DNA of 64,000 nucleotides from CG2-30-51-40 sp041753575 (GTDB taxonomy: Bacteria > Desulfobacterota > DSM-4660 > Desulfatiglandales > Desulfatiglandaceae). The stretch's first letter is position 1. Every line of letters starts with the position of its first letter. Made by a program: the position numbers and the translations under genes. The stretch spans positions 1-64,000 of the forward strand of contig JBGSUA010000123.1 in the NCBI GenBank assembly GCA_041753575.1, in the 5' to 3' direction. The notes below the pieces were generated by a model. The model worked only from the letters and a program-made list of their open reading frames with translations. It was not told the origin of the DNA and made no database searches. Positions 52,112 through 60,364 of the stretch are shown here, piece after piece.

Positions 52112-53944
52112 CTATTGGGCCACCGGAAGGGTGAAGGTGAAGGTGCTTCCTCGACCGGCGGACGATTCCACCCAGATCGCACCGCCGTGGGCGCGCACGA
52201 TCTCCTTGCAGATGGCCAGACCTAAACCCGTCCCCCCAGCTTCCTGCCCTTTAACCTGGACGAATTTCTGAAAAATTTTTGATTGGTACTCAGGAGGAAT
52301 CCCCGGCCCATCGTCCTTCACGGAGAGGTGAACGTGAGGTCCGATCCTGTGAGCCATAAGACTTATGTGGCCGCCCTTACTCACATATCGCAGGGCATTG
52401 GAAATCAGATTGGTCAATACCCATGTTACCTTGTTTCCATCGGCGCGGACCCTGGGCATGTCGCCGGTGAGTTCCGATGTCAACGAAACCTCCTTCATGT
52501 CCATTTGGCTTTTGAAAACCGCTTCAACGTGGTCAAACAAGGTTGGGACCGGAACGCTTTCGAACTCCAGCTCAATCCTGCCCGCCTCGATTTTTGAGAG
52601 GTCAAGCAGATCATTGACGAGCGCTTTCATGCGGTGGACTTCCTCATGCGCGGCCTGGAGGAGGTCCCGATCCTTTTCGGCGAGTCCATGGGCGGCGTGT
52701 TCCAGGAGAAGGTCCACACTCATGCCCAGACTGGTCAGAGGGGTACGAAGTTCATGAGACGCGGCCATGACGAATTCACTCTTGAGGCGCTCCACTTCCT
52801 TCAGGCGAGTTACATCCCTGAGCAAGAGCACAATGCCGGAAAGGTTCCGGTCCCTCCCCCTAATGGCTGTAACGGAAAAAAGGTAGTGCCTGGAACCTTC
52901 CCCCACCGGGAGAACAATAATCCGCTTCTCATCGGGGATATTGGGTTGCGCTCCCGTCTCGACGGTCTTAAGGATAAGATCGCAAACTTGGGGGGCAGGC
53001 AGGATATCCATGCAATGTAATGTGGAGCTTTCAGTGAATTCCAAATCCAGTAACCGCCGGGCGGCGGGGTTGATGCCGGTCACCTTGAGCTTGGTATCAA
53101 AAACCACCAAGCCATCCTCGATGCTCGAAAGAATCGCCTCGCCTTTGTTCTTCTCGGAGATGATTTGCTCGATATTCATCTCATGGTAGCGTCCAAGCTG
53201 CTGTGCCATTTGATTGAACTCTCCAGCCAGACGCCCCAGTTCGTCGCCGGTCTCCACGGTCACCTGGACGGTATAGTCGCCGGAGGAGATCTTCCGCGAT
53301 GCATCCATGAAACGCCGGATTGGTCGGACAATCCGTTCAACGAGAAACAAACTGAACATCAAGGCCACGATCAACGCCGATGCGGCCACGAGAGCCGTTG
53401 ACCAGATAGCGCGCTTGGCCACGTTGCCGGCCCTGACGCTGGCGGCGTACATCGTCTCCTCGTTGAGGTTGCGCAGGCCGATACACGCCTTGCGCACCTT
53501 GGCGAAAAGGAGGTAGACCGTTTTCTGATAATCGGTGGGCTTCAGGGCTGCTCCGCCGGTTTCACGCAAGTCTGTCATCGTGGAGAATTGCTTCCGATAG
53601 GCCGAGTAATCAGCCTCTATGGATTGGACAACTTCCGCTTCACCCCGAATCGTGATGTTGTCTTTGGCTCGAGCCAGCCATTCCAGAAAAACCGCTTCAT
53701 TTTCCCGGAACTGCGTGATCCCTTTTTCCGTGTCGCCCAGGAATATGAGCAGCAACCCGCTGTCTTGACGCTCCAAGGCATCCACCATGTTCTCGGCAGC
53801 GAGGATGCTCCGGTAGTTCTCGCTCAGGATAGCGTCGGTAGCCTTGCCCAGCGACACCAGGTTCGTAATCGCCCAGACAATCACCAGGCCCATGAGGGCG
53901 AACGCGACGCCATATCCTACCAAAATCTTCTTTTTCAAAGTCAT
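52112..53944 (-). CDS. KinB-like membrane sensor histidine kinase
   Basis: This 610-residue kinase has an N-terminal helix (about 6-26), a periplasmic helical domain, a second helix (about 177-197), HAMP, a PAS domain, and HisKA with the phosphoacceptor His in AASHELRTPLT, then HATPase_c with DLLDLSKIEAGRIELEF, NALRYVS and GGTGLGLAICKEIV. The build is like KinB of pseudomonads. A GGAGGAC ribosome site precedes the ATG, and a sigma-54 promoter lies 45-60 bases upstream. Its likely partner is the NtrC-family regulator encoded just upstream. Confidence 0.9.
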   Translation of the reverse strand: MTLKKKILVGYGVAFALMGLVIVWAITNLVSLGKATDAILSENYRSILAAENMVDALERQDSGLLLIFLGDTEKGITQFRENEAVFLEWLARAKDNITIRGEAEVVQSIEADYSAYRKQFSTMTDLRETGGAALKPTDYQKTVYLLFAKVRKACIGLRNLNEETMYAASVRAGNVAKRAIWSTALVAASALIVALMFSLFLVERIVRPIRRFMDASRKISSGDYTVQVTVETGDELGRLAGEFNQMAQQLGRYHEMNIEQIISEKNKGEAILSSIEDGLVVFDTKLKVTGINPAARRLLDLEFTESSTLHCMDILPAPQVCDLILKTVETGAQPNIPDEKRIIVLPVGEGSRHYLFSVTAIRGRDRNLSGIVLLLRDVTRLKEVERLKSEFVMAASHELRTPLTSLGMSVDLLLEHAAHGLAEKDRDLLQAAHEEVHRMKALVNDLLDLSKIEAGRIELEFESVPVPTLFDHVEAVFKSQMDMKEVSLTSELTGDMPRVRADGNKVTWVLTNLISNALRYVSKGGHISLMAHRIGPHVHLSVKDDGPGIPPEYQSKIFQKFVQVKGQEAGGTGLGLAICKEIVRAHGGAIWVESSAGRGSTFTFTLPVAQ

Positions 53945-53988
53945 CGGACACAGTCCTCCATTTGACCACCGCTGGTATCCATCTTTAA

Positions 53989-54004
53989 AGCAACAGGCAT
54001 GCCA
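53989..54004 (-). promoter_or_regulatory. Sigma-54 (-24/-12) promoter of the potassium operon
   Basis: On the minus strand this reads TGGCATGCCTGTTGCT, matching TGGCAYR-N4-TTGCW, with the invariant GG and GC exactly 10 bases apart. It lies 45 bases upstream of the kinase ATG and just downstream of the gene for an NtrC-family activator, which is the protein class required to open such promoters. Confidence 0.75.
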
Positions 54005-54022
54005 TTTTGTAAGACCAGCTAT

Positions 54023-54042
54023 TTCAATTAGTTATAATTGAA
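54023..54042. promoter_or_regulatory. Perfect dyad upstream of the sigma-54 promoter
   Basis: TTCAATTA-gtta-TAATTGAA is an 8-base perfect inverted repeat about 20 bases upstream of the -24 element. It could bind the dimeric activator encoded next door. No second copy was found nearby, so the role is only suggested. Confidence 0.4.
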
Positions 54043-54127
54043 TACGGGATGATAAGCCTTGAAATCTGAAAGGCCTTTACAGAAACGACCTTGCAAATTG
54101 CAAGGCGCATCGAGATGAAAAGCGGAA

Positions 54128-55489
54128 TCAGATACCGTAGGTCTTCCTCCTGCGCCAGAGCGTCGCCTGGTCTATACCCAGAACGTCCGCCGCTTCCTGG
54201 AGCGAGGAAGTGTTGGCCATGACTCTTCTAATATGCAGCTCTTCGATGGTGGACAAGGGTACATTGTCACCAATGGCTGTGGCGCCAACGGCGGGAGCGA
54301 TGTTGTCGGGAAGATCTGACAAATCGATCCGTTCCCCGCCGCCCAGAATGACGGCCCGCTCAATGGTGTTACGTAGTTCTCGAATATTTCCCGGCCAACC
54401 ATGACTCATCAATAATTTCTCGGCCTCCTCGGTAAACCCAAGGAACGTCTTATGATTGGCTCGGCATAAATATGTGAGAAAATCCGTGGCCAGAGGCATA
54501 ATGTCATCCGGGCGATCCCGGAGCGAGGGGATAGTAAGACAAATCACGTTCAGCCGATAGAAAAGGTCTTCCCGGAAGCGACCCTCGGCTATGCGTTTTT
54601 CAAGGTCGGCGTTTGTCGCCGCGATTATGCGCACATCCGCCTTGCGGACCTTCGATTCCCCGATACGCTCGTATTCTTTATCCTGAATGAACCTAAGCAA
54701 TTTGGCTTGCACCGATTGAGCCATATCTCCAACCTCATCCAAGAAAAGCGTGCCGCCCTCACAAGCTGCGATGCGTCCCGGATTATCCCGCACCGCGCCC
54801 GTGAACGATCCCTTGACATGCCCGAACAACTCGCTCTCAAGAAGATCGGGCGGAATAGCCGGACACGCCATAACCCCCATGGGCTTTGCCGCTCTCGGAC
54901 TCCATTGATGGATAGCTCTGGCAAACACTGATTTGCCCGTACCGCTTTCCCCGCAAAGCAAGACAATCGCCTCCGAGGATGCGGCCTTTTTCGCGGTCTC
55001 GATGACCCGCTGCATGCCGGCATTCTTACTCTGAAGTCTATCTTCCGGCCCAAGCCGATGCATGTCCTCCCTTAGCACGGCGATCTCGGTTTCCAGTTCC
55101 CTAATCATGCCGATGCGGCGGGTAAGGAGCTTGACCTGGTCCGGGGTGAATGGTTTGGCGATGTAATCGGTGGCACCTAGCTTCATTGCTTCCACGGCAC
55201 TCTCGATGGACGCATGCGCCGTTATGACCACAATCTTGGTCCAGGGCGACTCCGAAAGCAGAATGGGGATCAACTCCATCCCGTTTTCCTCACCCAGCTT
55301 AAGGTCCACAAGCGCCAGATCAAAGGAACGGCTGCGCGCTTCCTCGGTAGCGTCGGCCGGATTGCTCACGGCGATGACCGTATGCCCCTCGGCCGCCAAA
55401 CAGTAAGAGAGCGTCTTGCGGATATTGGTCTCATCGTCCACAATGAGGACGCTGAGGTGGATAGTTTTGTTCTCACTATTGATCGTCAT
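54128..55489 (-). CDS. NtrC-family sigma-54-dependent response regulator (AlgB-like)
   Basis: This 453-residue protein has a receiver domain (about 13-130, Asp in LALVDLKLG), an AAA+ sigma-54 activation domain (about 150-380) with Walker A GESGTGKS, GSFTGA in place of the canonical GAFTGA, Walker B GGTLFLDEVGD, and WPGNIRELRN, and a C-terminal Fis-type HTH (EAADVLGIDQATLWRRRKTYGI is 22 long; key part DVLGIDQATLWRRRK). The gene lies upstream of the sigma-54 promoter and kinase, so KinB/AlgB-type control of potassium uptake is likely. The Ala-to-Ser change in GSFTGA is worth noting. Confidence 0.92.
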   Translation of the reverse strand: MTINSENKTIHLSVLIVDDETNIRKTLSYCLAAEGHTVIAVSNPADATEEARSRSFDLALVDLKLGEENGMELIPILLSESPWTKIVVITAHASIESAVEAMKLGATDYIAKPFTPDQVKLLTRRIGMIRELETEIAVLREDMHRLGPEDRLQSKNAGMQRVIETAKKAASSEAIVLLCGESGTGKSVFARAIHQWSPRAAKPMGVMACPAIPPDLLESELFGHVKGSFTGAVRDNPGRIAACEGGTLFLDEVGDMAQSVQAKLLRFIQDKEYERIGESKVRKADVRIIAATNADLEKRIAEGRFREDLFYRLNVICLTIPSLRDRPDDIMPLATDFLTYLCRANHKTFLGFTEEAEKLLMSHGWPGNIRELRNTIERAVILGGGERIDLSDLPDNIAPAVGATAIGDNVPLSTIEELHIRRVMANTSSLQEAADVLGIDQATLWRRRKTYGI

Positions 55490-55833
55490 TGGCTGTCACA
55501 CTCCAATATCATCACACAAGCAGTTTAACTCCCGGCTAGCCTTTTTGGAGAATCAAAGCCGCCCACAATCTCATCTACACAAATCCATCAATCTTCCATC
55601 CGATCAGATCAGAACTAACTGGCCTATTATAATATACAAAAGTCGGTGTGCCTGTAAAATGGTTGTTCCGGGTTTCTCCGGATCTGACCTGATGGAGTCT
55701 ATTGTAACCATGCTCCCCGCCGAGAGATTTGAGTCGTTTCTAAATCTACTCTTCATCCACATTAAGCCAAACCGAATGAACGGTTCCGCCGGCCTGAACT
55801 GGAGCCAGGACGCGGCAGTAAAGGCAAGGATTG
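55490..55833. other. Gene-poor stretch
   Basis: This 344-base interval lies upstream of the NtrC-family gene. It must hold that gene's promoter, but no clear consensus was identified. No gene was recognised. Confidence 0.4.
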
Positions 55834-56504
55834 CTAAGACGCGTTTTGTACTTGTGCCGGATCTTTTGGCCCAGAGCTTCCCAATGCCTCGGCCACCCGG
55901 ATTGCCAGATCCCTTCTGGAAAACGGCTTCTGGATGAACCGGACCCCTTCTTCCAGAACCCCGTGATGGGCTATGACGTTGGCCGTGTATCCGGACATGA
56001 ACAGGACCCGGAGATCCGGGGAACGTTCTTTCAGCCGATCCGAGAGTTCCCGGCCGTTCATCTCCGGCATTATAACATCCGTCATCACCAGGTCTATTTC
56101 CCCGGCATGGGTAGCCGCCAGACCCAGGGCCTCAGTTGGGACGGACGCCTTCAGTGCCCGGTACCCCAGACTCATGAGCATTTTTTCCGCCATGGCCAGA
56201 ATTTCGGTTATTGGTTCACTTAACCATCAACTATTCGACCCTGAAACTTGGTTTAACCCATATGCGGCAGGTGGACCCGAAGCACGCTGCCCCCGGCCCC
56301 GATTCGCTTTCCACCGCAATCGCGCCCTGGTGGGCCTTCACAACCCCCATTACAACAGGCAAGCCAAGCCCGCTTCCTGGTAAAACGGGTCGAGAAGAAC
56401 GGATCAAATGGCTTTTCCATAGTCTGTGGGTCCATGCCGCTCACAAAGAACCAAACGATGCCTACCAGAAGAAGAAAATCGTTGTCCATATAGCGGTGAG
56501 CCAT
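55834..56504 (-). pseudogene. Remnant of hybrid histidine kinase
   Basis: Read on the minus strand, the 5' part carries the end of a HATPase domain (PFDPFFSTRF, GLGLPVVMGVVKAHQG) split by a frameshift around 56395-56400, then a stop. A receiver domain fragment follows (GEIDLVMTDVIMPEMNGREL, FMSGYTANVI, FIQKPFSRRDLA). The dimerisation and ATP-binding parts are missing. Frameshift, stop and truncation indicate a dead gene unrelated to the nearby potassium operon. Confidence 0.7.
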
Positions 56505-56648
56505 GAAAGCCTTGATCAGAAAACTTAAGGATTAAAAGGAAGGCTGTTGCTCTAAGGGGATATAAATATGCTATTATCCTAACATCGGCTTTGGACAAAT
56601 CGAGTAGCTCGCCTTTAACCACCAGATGATCACAGGGGAGGAGACGCA

Positions 56649-58751
56649 ATGAAAAGGGTAATTATTATTTGCTTGTTTGTTTTTGGTTTATGTTGTGCCG
56701 TGGATTATTCCATTGCGTCAGGCCCCCTGGGGGTATCTCCGGGAGTAGATGGACGGGAGGCAGTTATAGGCGCAACTTCTCCCACCTTTAGCTGGTCTGC
56801 TGTTGAAGGAGCTTCGGGATACAGGCTGGAGGTCTATGAAGCCATAGAGAATGCGGCAAACCACCAAGAGGCGGCAGAAAGCAGCGAGCCTGTCCTGAGG
56901 CTGGATATCCCGGCACCTGCCTTGTCGTGGAGTCCATCAGGAAGCGAGGCGCTTCAAACAGGGGAAAGCTATGTATGGTACGTCAAGGCGTTTGATTTTG
57001 ATGGCGAGGGACAGTGGTCAACCGGGAACAGGTTCAGGATAGATGCCTCCGTTGCCTTCTCCGGTATGGAGGAGGCAGTAAGAGAGAAGGTAAGAGAGTA
57101 TGTGCGGACGGATACCGAGATCAGGGAGACCATAAAGGAGATCAACAGAGAGCTTGAAGAACAGGCACTATCCTCTCCCATTGTTGCTGGGACGGACGAG
57201 GGTCCTGAAGCGCGTTCACTAAAGGGAACTGAAGGCGAAACCAACACATTCTATGGAAAGGATGCGGGGAAAGTTACAAGCGGAGGGTATAACACCTTTA
57301 TTGGAAGATCAGCCGGGTTGACCAACACATGGGGCGGCGCCAATGTATTTGTCGGTTATCATGCCGGAGTCGGAAATGTTCTCGGAAGCAGCAACATTGC
57401 GATCGGCTATCAGGCGGGCAAGGCGAATGCGAATGGAATGTCTAATACGATTGTCGGATGGATGGCAGGTGAGGCCAACACTGCATCCAACAATACTATG
57501 GTAGGATCTGAGGCCGGCAATTCGAATACCACCGGTGAGAGAAACGTTTTTTTGGGTCCTATGGCAGGAAAGAAAAATACTATAGGACATTCAAATACGC
57601 TAATTGGGTACAAGACCGGTGAGACCAGCACCGGATCCAATAACACCATGGTGGGATCAGAGGCAGGAAAACTAAACACCACAGGGCAGGGAAACGTCTT
57701 CATGGGTACCATGGCAGGAAACAAGAATACCGGCGGATACTACAACACCTTTTTAGGAACCGCGACCGGGGATAAAAACACCACAGGCAATTTCAACACC
57801 TTCGTAGGCAGCACCTCCGGTGCCTCCAATACAACTGCTAGCTTTAATGTGTTCTTGGGCGAATCAACAGGCTACCTTAATACCACCGGCCAAATGAACG
57901 TTTTTGTGGGAAGCGGGGCGGGCTACTCCAACACAACCGGATCAAGCAATACATTCAGCGGGGACAGTGCCGGCTACAAGAGTACCACAAGTTCATATAA
58001 TGCCTTTATCGGCACGGGAGCAGGATACAATAACACCACGGGTTCCTCCAACACATTCGTGGGAAGCTCGGCGGGCCGCGAAAACACGACAGGCCAAGGC
58101 AATACATTTACGGGAACCGAGGCCGGCAATGCCAATACAACCGGAACCGCAAATACTTTTGTGGGAAGGTCCTCCGGTTTCGGCAACACCACTGGTTCCT
58201 ATAACACATACGTGGGAAGATGGAGCGGTTACTTGAATTCCACAGGCCAGAGAAATGTTTTCTTGGGATTTCAAGCAGGCTATAACGAAACTGGTTCCAA
58301 CAAGCTCTACATCCACAACTCGGACCTGCCTGATCCGCTCATCTACGGTGAGTTCGACACCCGCATGGTGAAGATAAACGGCAGCCTCAATATCGCCGAT
58401 GTCTCAGCAGCATCGGATATATCGTATAAGAAGAACGTCCGGGCGCTCGACGGCTCCCTTGAGAAGGTCACAAGCCTCAAGGGGGTGTCCTTCAACTGGA
58501 GAACAGATGAATACCCGGACAAGGGATTCAGCGAGGGTAAGCAGATAGGCCTTATAGCCCAGGATGTGGAAAAGGTCCTGCCCGAGATTGTCCGCACGGA
58601 CAAAGACGGAAAGAAATCTCTTTCCTACGATAAACTCACCGCTGTTCTAGTTGAGGCCATCAAGGCGCAGCAGGAGCGGATGGAAGAGCAGCAGGCTGAG
58701 ATTCAGGAACTCAAGACCCTGGTAAGGCAACTGGCTTCAAGAACTTTGTGA
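56649..58751 (+). CDS. Exported fibre-like protein with YadA-head-like repeats and S74 chaperone domain
   Basis: This 700-residue protein has a signal peptide (about 1-24), a Fn3-like domain (about 28-125, ATSPTFSWSAVEGASGYRLE), a short coiled coil (about 138-175), about 21 repeats of 16-17 residues (199-555; consensus NTFVGxxAGxxNTTG) and a C-terminal Peptidase_S74 domain (589-700). Ser589 and Lys594 in SDISYKKN are the expected self-cleavage dyad; IGLIAQDVEKVLPEIV is the family core. S74 domains help beta-rich trimers fold and then cut themselves off. The product is likely a trimeric surface fibre. The secretion route is unclear because no autotransporter barrel is present. GGGAGGAG precedes the ATG. 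Confidence 0.88.
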   Translation: MKRVIIICLFVFGLCCAVDYSIASGPLGVSPGVDGREAVIGATSPTFSWSAVEGASGYRLEVYEAIENAANHQEAAESSEPVLRLDIPAPALSWSPSGSEALQTGESYVWYVKAFDFDGEGQWSTGNRFRIDASVAFSGMEEAVREKVREYVRTDTEIRETIKEINRELEEQALSSPIVAGTDEGPEARSLKGTEGETNTFYGKDAGKVTSGGYNTFIGRSAGLTNTWGGANVFVGYHAGVGNVLGSSNIAIGYQAGKANANGMSNTIVGWMAGEANTASNNTMVGSEAGNSNTTGERNVFLGPMAGKKNTIGHSNTLIGYKTGETSTGSNNTMVGSEAGKLNTTGQGNVFMGTMAGNKNTGGYYNTFLGTATGDKNTTGNFNTFVGSTSGASNTTASFNVFLGESTGYLNTTGQMNVFVGSGAGYSNTTGSSNTFSGDSAGYKSTTSSYNAFIGTGAGYNNTTGSSNTFVGSSAGRENTTGQGNTFTGTEAGNANTTGTANTFVGRSSGFGNTTGSYNTYVGRWSGYLNSTGQRNVFLGFQAGYNETGSNKLYIHNSDLPDPLIYGEFDTRMVKINGSLNIADVSAASDISYKKNVRALDGSLEKVTSLKGVSFNWRTDEYPDKGFSEGKQIGLIAQDVEKVLPEIVRTDKDGKKSLSYDKLTAVLVEAIKAQQERMEEQQAEIQELKTLVRQLASRTL
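57243..58310 (+). repeat. In-frame tandem repeats, about 21 units of 48-51 bases
   Basis: The units encode NTFxGxxAGxxNTTG-like segments. Neighbouring units differ at many positions, so this is an old protein repeat with coding constraint and not a recent expansion or CRISPR array. Confidence 0.8.
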
Positions 58752-59135
58752 CCCTTGCCGCAGGCGTGGCGGCCTTAACCGTTCCAAACGGATTACGGAT
58801 TTCCTCCCCAACTCTTCTTGGGAGATGTTACCTCCCCTCAGAGGTTCAATTCTAAATGAACAGGGTGAATCAATACACAGATCTGCAGGATAAACGGCGC
58901 TCATCAAGCGGTACGATCTCGATGTCATCCCGAACTGGCACAAGTCTCTGGTGACGACCAGCGGCATCCATCGGATAAATGCATGAGGTTTAAACAGAAT
59001 GACCCCCATAAAATATTCCAACCTATGTAAAATAAGGTGTCGCATCTCATGCCAGCCTTGGGAAGAAGCGTACATGCTGTCATAGTGCCCCTCTTTTTTC
59101 TTGCAAAATAGAAATTAAATGCTAAAATGTAGATT
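58752..59135. other. Gene-poor stretch with shared 25-base repeat
   Basis: This 384-base interval holds the second copy of the 25-base sequence at 44304-44328 (here 58771-58795) and the promoter of the next gene. No gene was recognised. Confidence 0.45.
59101..59128 (+). promoter_or_regulatory. Putative sigma-70 promoter, possibly giving a leaderless message
   Basis: TTGCAA (59101-59106) and TAAAAT (59123-59128) are 16 bases apart. The ATG at 59136 is 8 bases after the -10 box and no Shine-Dalgarno is seen, so transcription may begin at or next to the start codon. Confidence 0.4.
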
Positions 59136-60290
59136 ATGATCAGACGATTGGTTCAAAATCAGGTCATGGAGCGTCTGACCCTTTACCCTGCCGTGTCATT
59201 GGTCGGACCCCGCCAATGCGGCAAGACCACCCTGGCGCAGTCCATAGGCGGAGTCTATTTCGACCTGGAACAGCAATCCGAGCGTCTGCGCCTTGACCTG
59301 GAGTGGGATGTGCTCGTGGCTGGAAAGGATTTAATGATCCTGGACGAAGCCCAATCCTGGCCTGACGTCTTTGCGCGCCTTCGCGGGGCCATCGACCGAG
59401 ATCGCAAGCGCATGGGGCGTTTCCTACTCCTTGGCTCCGTGTCCCCCTCACTGATGATCCAGGTTTCGGAGTCACTGGCAGGGCGCCTCTGTTTGGTGGA
59501 GTTGACTCCGTTTCTTCTCCCCGAACTGGAAACGAGGGCGTCGCGCGAGCGGCATTGGCTGTGCGGAGGATACCCCGACGGCGGGGTGTTGGAACCCAGG
59601 CAGTATCCAAGATGGCAGATGGACTACCTGGCTCTCTTGACCCAGCGGGATCTGCCGAGCTGGGGTTTGCCTGCCAAACCGCAGGCCACGGATCGGCTTC
59701 TCCGCATGCTGGCCGCGATGCACGGGCAGATATGGAACTCCTCCCAGATTGGGCAGAGTCTAGGGTTATCGTACCATACCGTCAACAGCTACCTCGATTA
59801 CTCGGCAGGGGCTTTCCTAATCCGCAGGCTGCCATCCTATCAAGCAAACATCCGCAAAAGGCTGGTCAAGAGCCCTAAGGTTTACTGGCGAGACTGCGGT
59901 CTGCTCCACGCATTGATGAAAGTCCCTGACGAACGTGCGTTGGTCTCGCAGCCGTGGGTTGGCGCAAGCTGGGAAGGCTTTGTGATTGAACAGGCGCTGG
60001 GGGTGCTTTCGTCCCTGGGCAGGAATTTTGACGCATACTACTTCAGAACCAGCGATCAGCATGAACTGGACCTGGTGCTGGACTTCGGAAAAGAATTGTG
60101 GGCCGCTGATGTCAAGCTCACCTCTTCGCCCTCCTCTGAAGACATGGCGCGCCTCGACAAAGCCGCCGATATGATCAAAGCGTCGCGTCGCTTCCTGGTC
60201 TCAGAGACAAGCCGGCCAAGTGGCGGCAGTCATCGTGTTTCATGCAACCTGCCTAAGTTTCTCGGCCTTCTTCAGGAAAACAATTCGTAA
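59136..60290 (+). CDS. AAA_14/DUF4143 family ATPase
   Basis: This 384-residue protein has an N-terminal AAA_14 domain with Walker A GPRQCGKTTLA (residues 24-34) and Walker B DLMILDEAQ (about 66-74), then a C-terminal DUF4143 domain with FVIEQALGVL, a DELDLVLD-like stretch (QHELDLVLDFG) and VKLTSSPS that resembles a nuclease-like fold. These proteins are widespread, often next to mobile or defence genes; their function is unknown. The gene appears to have its own promoter. Confidence 0.87.
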   Translation: MIRRLVQNQVMERLTLYPAVSLVGPRQCGKTTLAQSIGGVYFDLEQQSERLRLDLEWDVLVAGKDLMILDEAQSWPDVFARLRGAIDRDRKRMGRFLLLGSVSPSLMIQVSESLAGRLCLVELTPFLLPELETRASRERHWLCGGYPDGGVLEPRQYPRWQMDYLALLTQRDLPSWGLPAKPQATDRLLRMLAAMHGQIWNSSQIGQSLGLSYHTVNSYLDYSAGAFLIRRLPSYQANIRKRLVKSPKVYWRDCGLLHALMKVPDERALVSQPWVGASWEGFVIEQALGVLSSLGRNFDAYYFRTSDQHELDLVLDFGKELWAADVKLTSSPSSEDMARLDKAADMIKASRRFLVSETSRPSGGSHRVSCNLPKFLGLLQENNS

Positions 60291-60364
60291 GATGGCGCAC
60301 AAGGTCAACGCCTTTCCGCCCGTTTAAGCTCTTTCTGGTGCCGGTGGCCCGGGGCGATCCTTGT

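Noticed and set aside
57243..58310. Regular repeats that at first resemble a CRISPR array
   Set aside because: The repeats are in frame, degenerate and encode a protein pattern; there are no conserved direct repeats with unique spacers and no cas genes.
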